Shown: one piece after another, positions 1-9,547 of the stretch
Layout: each line of letters begins with the position of its first letter
How positions within the stretch are numbered: position 1 is the first letter of the stretch
Assembly (NCBI RefSeq): GCF_003852525.1
Contig: NZ_QAJL01000007.1
Location: 1 to 64,000 of the forward strand
Direction of reading: 5' to 3'
DNA from: Pedobacter sp. KBW06
GTDB taxonomy: Bacteria > Bacteroidota > Bacteroidia > Sphingobacteriales > Sphingobacteriaceae
Length of the DNA: 64,000 bases
Notes under the pieces: generated by a model
Told to the model about the DNA's origin: nothing
The model's input: the letters and a program-made list of their open reading frames with translations, nothing else
The model's database searches: none
Program-made: the position numbers and the translations under genes

Positions 1-3000
1 CAGTCAGCCATTCATTAAGAACAGCCAGCGGAACCAGGCCTGAAACATCCGCCCCTACCTTGCCCTTTTTATCGGCTCCGCTTTCTTTACCGTCCGTATT
101 TTCCCTTACCTGAATGTTGTGCTTCTGTGGTATAAGAAACAGCTGCCCGGCATCAAAGCTCTTTGCATCACATAACCCCGCGAAAAACTCAGGAGCCTTT
201 ATAGCGCCACTCAATACTGCATCCAGTACTTTCAGCCCCTGCAGGTCAGTCAGCGATAAAAAGCCAAGCGAACCATATACCCCTCCGCTGATCTCGCCCA
301 TCCCGCTTTCTTTCCAGCTTCCCCACTGGATACTTGTATAATTCCGGCCCTGCAAACGCTGATAAGCAGCAAAGCTGTCCATATAACTGTTTGCCATCGC
401 ATAATCACTCTGGCCAGCGCCAAGCACCGGCACAAATGCAGATACCGAGGAAAACAACACCCTAAAATCAGGGGCATGATCTTCCAGCAGCTCATGAAGG
501 TGCTGCAATCCAATCGTTTTCGGTACCTGAAGCTGCGCGATCGCGGCGATATCTTTTCTGATAAATGCAGGATTTTCATCATCCGCATAACCTGCACAAT
601 GCAGTAACCCTTTTACAGGGCCCCAGCTTGTTCTGACTTCTTCCAATGCGGAGAACAATCCTGCTTTATCGCTCAGTGGCGTATTCAGCAGGATCAGCGA
701 TGCCCCAAGACTTTCCAGATACAGAATGTCCCGGATCTTTTTTCCCCTTGCCGTGGACGCTGTCCTTTCCTGTTCCCAAAGCGCTCTTTCCGGCAAGGCC
801 TCACGTCCCAGCAGGATCAGCTGTCTGATCCCATGATGTTCAACCAGATGCCGGGCACAGGTCATTCCCAGACCACGCATCCCGCCGGTAATCAGGACAG
901 GGCCATGCAACCTCCCTGTTTCAGGTTCTTCTACCTCGATTTCTTCTGCCACCGGTTGCTCCCAGTTCCCCTGATGATAACGTAAGCGGCTGTGCCTGCT
1001 TTTAGCCCGGTAGGCTTCGGCGATGACGCGGATGCGTTCCGTTTCATCCAATAAAGGATCTATTTCAACATGCAGACTTTCCACATGGCGGTACTCTGCC
1101 TGCAGCATCCGGTACAAGCCAAAACGCTCAGCACCATAAATATTGACACCGTCACCTGAACCATCGCTAACGATCATTAATTTTAACCTGCCACCGGAAT
1201 GACCGGCGATCAGCTGCTGCAATAATGCCAGCCAGTCTTCATACGCCGGAGCTGATGCAGTCCATCCACTCAGGTCAATCAGTCCGGAAATTTCTTCCCC
1301 GGATCCGGCTAACACTTTTCCTTCCGCTAGGTCACAGGTCACAGCTTTACCAATCTGCTGCGCTAAACCGGATGCCGTTTCATTGAATTCTGCGTCGGAC
1401 AGCAACAATGTATTTCCAGGTAACGTGTCACCATCAGTCAATACTACTGGTTCCCAGCGCCGGCAAAGCAGCATCAACTTTTCTTTCCTTACCAGCATTT
1501 CCACACCTGCCGGCGCTTCCGGTCCGGTAATCCAGTAACGCTCCTTTGCAAAAGGGTAAGCAGGTAAATTAAGTCTAACCGGACGTTGTTCCCCATACAA
1601 GGCCTCCCAATCAACCTCGACACCTGAAACCCATAAACCTGCAATCCCATTCTTAGACAACACGCTCAGATCAGACCGGCTAAAGGTCAACTGCTGCTGA
1701 AAATCATTTATTTTATCTAACCTGACCGTTCCCCTGTAAACAGCTGCAGATCTTCCTATCAGGTATTCATTTAGTTGAAAAACAAGCTCGGAAATCTCCT
1801 TAAAAACCACACAAATCCTTTCCTTCATCGCTTCCCGGCATTCCAGGAGCGTATAACAAAGGCTGGCCGGATCTACATCCGCGTTCTTTCCGAGATAGCC
1901 CAGTATCTTTTCGACATAAGCATTTAAGCGCCCGGCATCCATCGCCGACAATACAAAAAGAAAAGGACCGTCAATATTGCCTGCCGGACGTTGTTGCTCC
2001 CTGAACGATTCCAGGATAACATGCCCATTGGCACCACCAATTCCAAAGCTGCTGATTCCCGCACGAAGTCTTTCTTCAGCTTCAACGCCCCAGGAACGCA
2101 GTTCATGATGGATATAAAACGGTGTATTTTCTAATTCTATTTTTTGGTTCAGTTTTTTAAAATTTATAGTTGCGGGCAATTGACGATGCTGCATCGATAC
2201 CAGCACTTTCAACATACCTGCTATTCCGGCTGCTGCCTCCAGATGTCCTACATTTGTTTTTATAGAACCCAGACCACACCAGGGAGTTATCTGAGCGGCA
2301 AGTTCCGGTTCCTTTTGGAGCATGGAATTAAATGCCCTGATCAGTCCCGATACCTCTATCGGATCACCCAGACCCGTTCCCGTGCCATGGGCTTCAATAT
2401 AACTGATCGTTCTGGCAGAGACCCCGGATCGTCTGCAAGCATCTTCAAGAAGTTTGGCTTGTTTTTCAGGATTTGGAACGGTCAGACCACCCGACTGTCC
2501 TCCATGGTTCACCGCAGTCCCCTTAATCAGACCTGCGATATGGTCCCCATCAATCAGGGCTTTCGACAAGGGTTTTAACATCATTACAACCGCTCCTTCT
2601 GCTCTGACATAGCCATTCGCCCTGTCGTCAAAAGTATGACAGATGCCATCTTTACTCAACATATTTGCCTGCTGATAAGACAAACTTCTGGAAGGGTGAC
2701 AAATCAAATGAATCCCGCCTACTATTGCCTGATCACATCTGCCGGACTTAATGGAATTAACCGCTTCATCTACCGCAACAAGAGAAGACGAACATGCAGT
2801 ATCTATGGTCATACTTGGCCCTTCAAATCCATAAAAATAGGATAGCCTGTTTGCCAGCATAGCTGTTGAAGTTCCTGTGCCGGTTAAAGCGCTTTGAACA
2901 TTTTGCTCCCGCAGCAGCAATTCATAATCGCTTCCACTTGCTCCAATGAACACACCGGTATTACTTCCTTTGAATGTCGCAGCTTTATATCCTGCATTTT

Positions 3001-5560
3001 CCAGCAACTCCCAGGTCAGCTCCAGAAGAAACCGCTGCTGAGGATCAATCAATTCGGCTTCTTTCGGGGAAATTCTGAAAAACAAAGTATCAAATTCTTC
3101 GATATTTTCCAGATAGCCACCTTTATCCATTCCTTTATGGGCAGCATTTAAATCCACCCAGGAAGGCCATTTCAGCCTGCCTTCCGGCGTGCTGCTAATG
3201 GCAGATGATCCGGTCGACAGCATTTCCCAAAGCGCTTCAACCGTATCTGCCCCCGGAAGCCTGAAACTGAATCCAACTATAGCAATATCTTCAGTTTCTT
3301 CTGTCTGCAGCTGTTCCTGCCCGGCTTGTCCCCACACCTGTTCTTTATTTTCAACTGCTGTTTCCTGTAAAAAAGATTCTTCTCCGGTTTCCGCTCTTTC
3401 ATTTAAACGAAGGCCTAATTCTTCAGCCACCTTTTCCAGCACCAGCGTTAGTGTATTTTGCTCAAAAAAGAAGGAGCTCGGCAGCTTTAAAAGATATTTA
3501 TCTTTTAAAAACAAGCCAAAGCCCATCAGGTCACCGGAATCAAGTCCCATTTCCATTAATGGACGGTTTGCATCGATCTGCTCCTCCTCCGGTATCAATT
3601 TTTGAACGAAGGCACTCAGCGAACCTGCAAGTTCAGCAAAGCTGATGTTCAATCTTGCCTCAGCAGCTGAAACACCAGCCGACCCTTTAAAAGGGGTTCT
3701 GGTTTTCAGGTCATATGCTACCAAAATCCCGTTTCCTAAATTTTCAGTATCTCCACTGCGATACCCCTTCACCAGGGCTATAATCTTTGCACCATGTACC
3801 TGATGAAAGCGCAGCACTGCATCTGTATAATAGCCGAACTGATCGGTTTGCTTTATATAATCCGCATAACTTTCAGCAGTATTTCCTGCGAAGTCTCTTG
3901 TTCTTGTAATTGCATAGACCTTTTCTATGTCGGTCATGAGTGTTGCACGCTGCAGCATAAACTCCAGCAACTGATCTCCCAGGGACCGGCTTTGTTCTTT
4001 CGGGAATATGTTAATGGAAAGCAGCTGTACAAATTTTCCTTTTGCCTGGTGTAGTTCGCCAACCTGATCAACAGTAATTTCCAGCAGTGCTTTCTCATCT
4101 CCGGTACGCTGGGAGTATATGACACCCTTTACCCCTTCCTGATCTGCGATCACAAACTGTCCTTCAGGAAAAACAGTTAACCTTCTTTTGATCTCCTTTT
4201 TGGTTAAACACATTTTTTTTGCCCAGCATGCCTTTTCCAGTTGCATTAAAACCGCGATATCCGTTATTGCCGCATGACGGATCTGATAATCCCTTACCTG
4301 ATAATGCAGGGCAGTAACTTCATTCATAAATGCATGTTTTTCACCTTGTTTCGGAGCCGAAACCGGAAACAAGCTTGATTTTGCTGCATTAAACATAAAT
4401 GATGCCGCATCCAGAGGATAAAATCCTGCAATTTTGTACATCAGTTCCAGTGCTGCTGAATTCTTATCCTGTATGAACTTCCGGTCAGCATCCGGTTGAC
4501 TCAACTGGTTCTCCGAAAGGATTAAACCATGCGGGCCAATGATCTTTACCCATTGTTCGAAATGAGGAGAAAAATCGCGATGAATTCCGGTATACAAACC
4601 TTGTCTTTCAAATTGCACCTGATGTTGAGATAGTCTGATATGGAGAATTCCCGATACATCGACCGCCTTTTTCTCCAGAATCTGCAACAAATCGTCCTGC
4701 GGACCGAGATTGATCAGCAGATGAGGAAAATCCCCCAGCGTTTGTGCAGCCGTGTCTGTTTCCCCCTGGCTCCCTGTTATTCCAATGAGTTGTAAGGGGT
4801 AACGCTCCAGCTCAGCTCCTCTTTTGGTTTTGGCAAGGATCAGCTGAAAAATATGCTTCAACGCTTTACCATCCCCCGCATCCCATACTGCAACGGAACG
4901 GGGTTGATCTTTCAACACCTCTGTATTAAACAGCTCTGTAATCAGGTCATCAATTTGGAGAAGTTCCTCTTTTTGATAAAAACCTTTCGCATTTTCGCTG
5001 AACAGACATTCTTTTTCATTTTCTCTGATCCAGCCAAGTTGCAGGAGTAGTCCTGTTAACGGTTCCCGTAGCTGCGGATGAAACCATTCCGGCTCAAAGC
5101 CTATAGCCGCGCCGCTTTTATGCTGCATTGAAGCCATGCGTTGCATTACCGGAAATAAAATAATTCCTTCAAACAAGACCCTGCAAAGCAGGTCTCCGGC
5201 ATCCCAGCCCGATTTAAGTGCGTTAAAACTTGTTATGAACAACCCAATTCTGGCCGGATCAGCGTCAGGACTTACAAAATCAGGCAAAACCAGGTCTTTG
5301 GCAGCACAGGGAATTGCTCCGTCATTTGTATCGATGGTAAATTGATATTTTCCGTTCCGCTTTTTCAGCAGCCATCCCAAGGTCAGGAGGATATGAATAA
5401 AAACATCCGGAGATGCAGTTTTCCGGTTCGTTTTCTGAAGAAGTTCTTCAAACGACCAGTCGTTTTTTTTTCGAGAATTAAACATACCGCAACCTTCTAT
5501 CTGGAAAAGGAATTGCACCAATATCCGATAGCTAGTGGAGGTATATAACCATTGATTCAT
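1..5560 (-). CDS. trans-AT polyketide synthase, starter end (GNAT-ACP-KS-KR...), 3' end outside window
   Basis: Large modular PKS; about 1,853 residues are in the window and the frame is open to base 1, so the gene continues leftward. From the ATG at 5560: residues ~1-400 are a degenerate methyltransferase/adaptor-like region; ~410-620 a GNAT domain of the CurA/GphF type (RHAAITD, GVIYSQR, GDQLLEFMLQ); an ACP with LDS (Ser675); ~755-1185 a ketosynthase with all catalytic residues (Cys923 in DTACSSS, His1058 in EAHGTGT, His1106 in NVGHLEAAAG); a post-KS linker ending LPAYPFAKERYW; then a ketoreductase with GGMRGLG (~1559) and catalytic Tyr1720 (YAMANSY). There is no acyltransferase between KS and KR, so malonyl units should be supplied in trans. 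GNAT domains of this type decarboxylate or transfer an acyl starter onto the adjacent ACP. Product unknown. The gene has no in-frame stop in the window. Confidence 0.93.
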   Translation of the reverse strand, partial: MNQWLYTSTSYRILVQFLFQIEGCGMFNSRKKNDWSFEELLQKTNRKTASPDVFIHILLTLGWLLKKRNGKYQFTIDTNDGAIPCAAKDLVLPDFVSPDADPARIGLFITSFNALKSGWDAGDLLCRVLFEGIILFPVMQRMASMQHKSGAAIGFEPEWFHPQLREPLTGLLLQLGWIRENEKECLFSENAKGFYQKEELLQIDDLITELFNTEVLKDQPRSVAVWDAGDGKALKHIFQLILAKTKRGAELERYPLQLIGITGSQGETDTAAQTLGDFPHLLINLGPQDDLLQILEKKAVDVSGILHIRLSQHQVQFERQGLYTGIHRDFSPHFEQWVKIIGPHGLILSENQLSQPDADRKFIQDKNSAALELMYKIAGFYPLDAASFMFNAAKSSLFPVSAPKQGEKHAFMNEVTALHYQVRDYQIRHAAITDIAVLMQLEKACWAKKMCLTKKEIKRRLTVFPEGQFVIADQEGVKGVIYSQRTGDEKALLEITVDQVGELHQAKGKFVQLLSINIFPKEQSRSLGDQLLEFMLQRATLMTDIEKVYAITRTRDFAGNTAESYADYIKQTDQFGYYTDAVLRFHQVHGAKIIALVKGYRSGDTENLGNGILVAYDLKTRTPFKGSAGVSAAEARLNISFAELAGSLSAFVQKLIPEEEQIDANRPLMEMGLDSGDLMGFGLFLKDKYLLKLPSSFFFEQNTLTLVLEKVAEELGLRLNERAETGEESFLQETAVENKEQVWGQAGQEQLQTEETEDIAIVGFSFRLPGADTVEALWEMLSTGSSAISSTPEGRLKWPSWVDLNAAHKGMDKGGYLENIEEFDTLFFRISPKEAELIDPQQRFLLELTWELLENAGYKAATFKGSNTGVFIGASGSDYELLLREQNVQSALTGTGTSTAMLANRLSYFYGFEGPSMTIDTACSSSLVAVDEAVNSIKSGRCDQAIVGGIHLICHPSRSLSYQQANMLSKDGICHTFDDRANGYVRAEGAVVMMLKPLSKALIDGDHIAGLIKGTAVNHGGQSGGLTVPNPEKQAKLLEDACRRSGVSARTISYIEAHGTGTGLGDPIEVSGLIRAFNSMLQKEPELAAQITPWCGLGSIKTNVGHLEAAAGIAGMLKVLVSMQHRQLPATINFKKLNQKIELENTPFYIHHELRSWGVEAEERLRAGISSFGIGGANGHVILESFREQQRPAGNIDGPFLFVLSAMDAGRLNAYVEKILGYLGKNADVDPASLCYTLLECREAMKERICVVFKEISELVFQLNEYLIGRSAAVYRGTVRLDKINDFQQQLTFSRSDLSVLSKNGIAGLWVSGVEVDWEALYGEQRPVRLNLPAYPFAKERYWITGPEAPAGVEMLVRKEKLMLLCRRWEPVVLTDGDTLPGNTLLLSDAEFNETASGLAQQIGKAVTCDLAEGKVLAGSGEEISGLIDLSGWTASAPAYEDWLALLQQLIAGHSGGRLKLMIVSDGSGDGVNIYGAERFGLYRMLQAEYRHVESLHVEIDPLLDETERIRVIAEAYRAKSRHSRLRYHQGNWEQPVAEEIEVEEPETGRLHGPVLITGGMRGLGMTCARHLVEHHGIRQLILLGREALPERALWEQERTASTARGKKIRDILYLESLGASLILLNTPLSDKAGLFSALEEVRTSWGPVKGLLHCAGYADDENPAFIRKDIAAIAQLQVPKTIGLQHLHELLEDHAPDFRVLFSSVSAFVPVLGAGQSDYAMANSYMDSFAAYQRLQGRNYTSIQWGSWKESGMGEISGGVYGSLGFLSLTDLQGLKVLDAVLSGAIKAPEFFAGLCDAKSFDAGQLFLIPQKHNIQVRENTDGKESGADKKGKVGADVSGLVPLAVLNEWLT

Positions 5561-5710
5561 GTTTTGAGAGTTACGTTAATCAATAAACAATAAGGGGAAG
5601 AAACGTCAGCAACCATCTGGTTACTACTGCAATATAGCCAACTTTTTTCTCAATTAAAATACTTGATAAATTAATAGCAATATGCCGACCTTTACTTTCA
5701 ACGTTTCATT

Positions 5711-5741
5711 TTTGTTCAATTTTGAAACGCAGGTATCTTTA
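5711..5741 (+). promoter_or_regulatory. Bacteroidota-type promoter before the acyltransferase gene
   Basis: TTTG at 5711-5714, then 19 bases, then TATCTTTA at 5734-5741. This matches the Bacteroidetes housekeeping consensus (-33 TTTG, -7 TAnnTTTG) at all but one base, 34 bases before the start codon at 5776. Confidence 0.55.
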
Positions 5742-5775
5742 ATTTTTTATTAGATTAACAGAATAAACGCTCTCT

Positions 5776-6564
5776 ATGCCTGATATTGAAAAAGTATACG
5801 ACGGATTGACGTCAAAAAACAAATTCCTGAATGCGCTGTACGGAATGGTTAACCGGATCATAAAAGTGAATGAAATGAATGACATTTGCTGGCGTTACCG
5901 GGATAAAAAACGGATTGATTTTGTAGACAAAGTCTTTGAAGAACGCGGAATAAAATTGGTTTATGACCAGGACAGGTTAAACCAACTTCAGCTCACAGAA
6001 CCTTTTGTGATCGTCTCCAATCATCCTCACGGGATTGTGGATGGATTACTACTTGTAAAATTATTTGACCGCAGCAGAAAGCAATTCAAAATTGTCGTCA
6101 ACAGTTACCTTTCACCGATAAAAACCCTCGCAGAAAATTTCTTACTCGTAGACATTTTTGACGATTCTACAGATTACGCTTTCAAGTTCAGGGCCTGTAA
6201 AAGCATACTGGAAAATATCAGTCAGGGAAATACCGTTGCCTTTTTTCCGGCTGCCGACATTTCCAGGTTTTCCTTCAGAAAATTCAGGATTGAAGACACT
6301 CCCTGGAGCAGTACCTTCAGCAAAATTATATCCAAACAAAAACCGCCCATATTACCCATATACATTTCCGGAAGAAACAGCTATCTGTTCTACCTTCTGA
6401 TCAGATTATATCCCCCATTGGGCAAAGCGACCCTTATACGTGAGTTCTTTTTGAAACGTAATTTTAGTGTGCATGTCAAATTCGGAGAACTGATTCCAAA
6501 AGAGGAACTCCATCAGAAAGACCTGGGTCAATACCTCAGAAATAAAGTTTATAGTTTACGCTAA
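5776..6564 (+). CDS. PlsC-like lysophospholipid acyltransferase family protein
   Basis: 262 residues. The block SNHPHGIVDG (around residue 82) is the H-x4-D catalytic motif of glycerol-phosphate/lysophospholipid acyltransferases, and FFPAADISRF is in the place of the second conserved block that binds the phosphate. The family moves acyl chains from acyl-ACP or acyl-CoA to a lipid or other hydroxyl or amine acceptor at the inner membrane. The gene is divergent from the PKS gene and is followed 20 bases later by a methyltransferase, so the two are probably co-transcribed. A role in tailoring or lipidating the polyketide is an inference from position only; an ornithine- or phospholipid-type role is equally possible. 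Confidence 0.8.
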   Translation: MPDIEKVYDGLTSKNKFLNALYGMVNRIIKVNEMNDICWRYRDKKRIDFVDKVFEERGIKLVYDQDRLNQLQLTEPFVIVSNHPHGIVDGLLLVKLFDRSRKQFKIVVNSYLSPIKTLAENFLLVDIFDDSTDYAFKFRACKSILENISQGNTVAFFPAADISRFSFRKFRIEDTPWSSTFSKIISKQKPPILPIYISGRNSYLFYLLIRLYPPLGKATLIREFFLKRNFSVHVKFGELIPKEELHQKDLGQYLRNKVYSLR

Positions 6565-6583
6565 TCACCATAATCTCCCCATT

Positions 6584-7486
6584 ATGAACCAAAACACCTT
6601 AAATTCACTGGCTGCCAAATTAGACAGTCAATACCAGCAAATTCTGGAAACAGAAGATGAAAATCTGAGGATACAGATCGTGCAAAAGATCTACGATGAA
6701 GAGTTAAGCCTTGCCGATCAGCATACGGCAAATAACCTCAGCCTCATTAAAGACCAGTTTATGGAAATTAATGATACGGCAACGGCCATTCAATACCTGA
6801 TTCAATGGGCCAATGCAAAAGAACTGGCACATGAAAATTCAAAAAGAAGAGAAAATGAAGATCAGTTTGATCAGCAATACGGAACGCTGACCAGCACGAT
6901 TATAGAGCAGTATGAATTACCGGAAAACATCAACCTCGACCGGTTTGTCAATGCTTACCGTTATTCACCAAGTCCGGTAAACATTGTAAAGGCAGCCATG
7001 CAGCTTTTGAAGGAACACAACATCGACTACAACAAATACTCCTTTTTCGATATCGGTTCCGGACTTGGCAGAAATCTGCTGATCGCTTCCGAATATCCTT
7101 TTCAAACGATCACAGGAATAGAAATATCTTCCTATTTAACAGAAATCGCTAAAGACAACCTGGACAAATACCATTCGACAACCCAAAAATGTAAAGATAT
7201 CCGGCTGGAATGCACAGATATCCTGGCGTATTCCTTTCCAAAAGAAAACATGATCCTTTATTTATGGGAACCCTTTACTACGGATGTATCCGACCCTTTT
7301 ATAGAAAACCTATCCCGGTTTATCAGGGAAACCGGGATAACCGTACACCTGATTTTTCTGGGTGCTGTTTTTCCTGCCGTTGAAACATCGGACCTGTTCA
7401 AAATTACAGAGGCCAAGAAAACCGCCGATTCTGTGGGCATAGAATGGCCTGTCACCCTCTATTCAACAAACCACAACACGCTGTAA
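6584..7486 (+). CDS. class I SAM-dependent methyltransferase
   Basis: 300 residues. Motif I is clear at about residue 156 (FFDIGSGLGRN), followed by an acidic residue at the end of strand 2 (GIEIS), the usual ribose-binding position of Rossmann-type methyltransferases. The sequence around it (YSPSP upstream, and the domain built on an all-alpha N-terminal region of ~110 residues) recalls DOT1-like small methyltransferases of bacteria, but the substrate cannot be read. It starts 20 bases after the acyltransferase stop and is very likely in the same transcript. Nothing is truncated. Confidence 0.78.
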   Translation: MNQNTLNSLAAKLDSQYQQILETEDENLRIQIVQKIYDEELSLADQHTANNLSLIKDQFMEINDTATAIQYLIQWANAKELAHENSKRRENEDQFDQQYGTLTSTIIEQYELPENINLDRFVNAYRYSPSPVNIVKAAMQLLKEHNIDYNKYSFFDIGSGLGRNLLIASEYPFQTITGIEISSYLTEIAKDNLDKYHSTTQKCKDIRLECTDILAYSFPKENMILYLWEPFTTDVSDPFIENLSRFIRETGITVHLIFLGAVFPAVETSDLFKITEAKKTADSVGIEWPVTLYSTNHNTL

Positions 7487-7598
7487 ATCAAATTAATCTA
7501 ATTTTTTATCGATAATTATTTATATTAGTTCAAGTAAACATTTAAACAAAACAAGTTTATTGAATACTGCATTAACGCTTACTCAAACTTCTTAAAAA

Positions 7599-9479
7599 AT
7601 GACGAACGACGCGCTCATTACATTAAAGCCTTTCCAAAATATTGGAATGGCTTTCTCAGGTGGCGGCTTCCGTGCCGCAGCTTATGCACTAGGTACATTA
7701 AGCTACCTGGATTACCTGAAAACCGACGGTAAACCACTGACAGACAGGATCAGTTTCCTATCTTCAGCCTCCGGAGGAACAATTACCTCCACGCTCTTCG
7801 CCGCAGGACTGCATCAGAACCTGCCATTCACCGATTTCTATCGCAAACTGTACCATAACCTGAATGGAGAGGCAGTCGTAGAGCTGGCATTGGCCACCCT
7901 CAACGACGAAAGCAAATGGCAGGAAGGTCCTGATGCAAAACAGCGCAACCTGATCAATTCTTTTGCAAAGGCATACGATCAGATCTTTTTCAAACAACAA
8001 ACCATGGCGGTGTTTTTTGAAAAAACTTACAGAAAAAAGATGGAGGTCTGCTTCAACAGTACCGAGTTTTACCGTGGGCTCAGTTTCCGTTTCCAGACAG
8101 ATGGCACCGACAACCAGCACCAGGTGATCGGCAATAATTACCTCTGGTTTGACAACAAACAGATGGAAACTTTTAAACAAATCAAACTTGGGGATGTCCT
8201 GGCTGCTTCTTCCTGTTTTCCGATGGGATTTGAACCTATTGTTTACCCTTCAGATTTCAGTTATTCGGACTCACCGGAAAAGACTCTTAGCATTGATGCA
8301 TTAAAAACAGCGCTTTACTACGAAAATTACAATGAAAAAAGCTTTCCACTCTCCTTTGTACCAGAGGGAGGCCTCACAGCAAAAGAGGAGAAGGACAGCC
8401 ATATCGGCTCCTTCGCACTGATGGATGGGGGAATCACAGACAACCAGGGGCTCTACAGCCTCATGCTGGCAGATAAAAAACGACAACGAAGGGTAAAGCC
8501 GGATCCATTTGACATGATGATCGTTACAGATGTAAGTAGCTACTTTATGGATGCATTTGAAAGTCCGCTGGTAGAACAAGGGAAGGGCTGGCGCGAAAAC
8601 AACCTGAATTACTACTTCACAAAATTTAAAAAAATGGCCAAAGAGGTTAAACGCGCCCCATTGTTGTTTGGACTTGCTTTTGTTGTATTTGCAGCACTGG
8701 GATGGATTTTCAGACATTCCGGTTTCAGCACGGCAGCGGTGATTTTAGCCAGCATATCCGCCACATTGGCCGCCCTGACCGGCATTGTGGTCTACTCCTC
8801 TGCGGGCAAAAGCCTCCTCAGCGACCTGATTACTTTTGATGTAAAAGAATTCCTCTACATAAAGCTAGGCCTCCGGAATTTTTTCTCGAAGATCATTACA
8901 GATAAACTGGCGAATTACCTGCAGTTCACCAGATTGAACATACTCGAACAGATGATCAAAGCAAGGATCAGTTCTGCGATGACGATGGTCTCAGAAGTGA
9001 ACCTGAAACAGGTGAGACGATTGATTTACCAGATGTTTTATGATGACACTCAATGGGACAACAGACGGGTTCCTAATTTTAGTTATGAACTGAGTACTTA
9101 TAATATGGCGGCGAGGAACAATCGGTTTAACAACAAAAACCGTTTAAAATGGATTCCCAGCCCTGCCGACAAGCAGCTCCTGCTGGAAGGCCTGGAAAAG
9201 ATCCATAAAGTGGCCGACGTTACCCGTGCAGCCAATACCACACTCTGGTATGATGCCATTCAGCAAAAAGACGAAGTCCTTAAACAGACGGTGACCACGG
9301 GACAGTTCAGCATCTGCGTCAATCTGCTGGAATATGTTATTTCTCTGGAAAGGAAAAATGTTTCCTTCGACCCTACGTATAGCACTGAACTTGCCAGTTT
9401 AAAAAACAGGCTGGAACATGATTTTCTACAATTTAAAGAAAATCCTTATTTCCTTTTCGATCAACTTGCAGGGGATTAA
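7599..9479 (+). CDS. patatin-like phospholipase with internal transmembrane hairpin
   Basis: 626 residues. The patatin oxyanion loop SGGGFRA (residues 20-26), nucleophile elbow SSASGG (Ser58) and catalytic DGG (Asp276 in LMDGGITDNQG) are all present, so a Ser-Asp dyad lipase or acyl hydrolase is predicted. The first Gly of the usual GxSxG is Ser, as in other bacterial members. Two hydrophobic segments at ~352-402 are inserted between the catalytic half and a C-terminal alpha-helical half of ~220 residues with no recognisable domain. This would tether the enzyme to the membrane. The gene converges on jetC, with a hairpin between them. It could be a housekeeping lipase or a defence effector; position next to jetABC is suggestive only. 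Confidence 0.85.
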   Translation: MTNDALITLKPFQNIGMAFSGGGFRAAAYALGTLSYLDYLKTDGKPLTDRISFLSSASGGTITSTLFAAGLHQNLPFTDFYRKLYHNLNGEAVVELALATLNDESKWQEGPDAKQRNLINSFAKAYDQIFFKQQTMAVFFEKTYRKKMEVCFNSTEFYRGLSFRFQTDGTDNQHQVIGNNYLWFDNKQMETFKQIKLGDVLAASSCFPMGFEPIVYPSDFSYSDSPEKTLSIDALKTALYYENYNEKSFPLSFVPEGGLTAKEEKDSHIGSFALMDGGITDNQGLYSLMLADKKRQRRVKPDPFDMMIVTDVSSYFMDAFESPLVEQGKGWRENNLNYYFTKFKKMAKEVKRAPLLFGLAFVVFAALGWIFRHSGFSTAAVILASISATLAALTGIVVYSSAGKSLLSDLITFDVKEFLYIKLGLRNFFSKIITDKLANYLQFTRLNILEQMIKARISSAMTMVSEVNLKQVRRLIYQMFYDDTQWDNRRVPNFSYELSTYNMAARNNRFNNKNRLKWIPSPADKQLLLEGLEKIHKVADVTRAANTTLWYDAIQQKDEVLKQTVTTGQFSICVNLLEYVISLERKNVSFDPTYSTELASLKNRLEHDFLQFKENPYFLFDQLAGD

Positions 9480-9509
9480 TACTCCCTGCAAGTTATCTTT
9501 AATGACTGG

Positions 9510-9547
9510 AGTACCTAAGTAACGCTTCTAACCGGCACTTAGGTACT
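9510..9547. terminator. bidirectional terminator hairpin between the patatin gene and jetC
   Basis: Perfect 11-bp inverted repeat, 9510-9520 (AGTACCTAAGT) with 9537-9547 (ACTTAGGTACT), loop of 16 bases, in the 66-base gap between two convergent genes and touching the jetC stop codon. No strong U-tract on either side. Confidence 0.5.

Noticed and set aside
250..597. Minus-strand open frame of 115 codons
   Set aside because: It lies in another frame inside the PKS gene, whose codons translate to KR and linker sequence.
646..5548. Plus-strand open frames such as 2144-2578 and 3189-3605
   Set aside because: All are antisense to the PKS reading frame and have no recognised sequence.
6142..6400. 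Overlapping short frames inside the acyltransferase gene
   Set aside because: Out-of-frame shadows of a clear acyltransferase.
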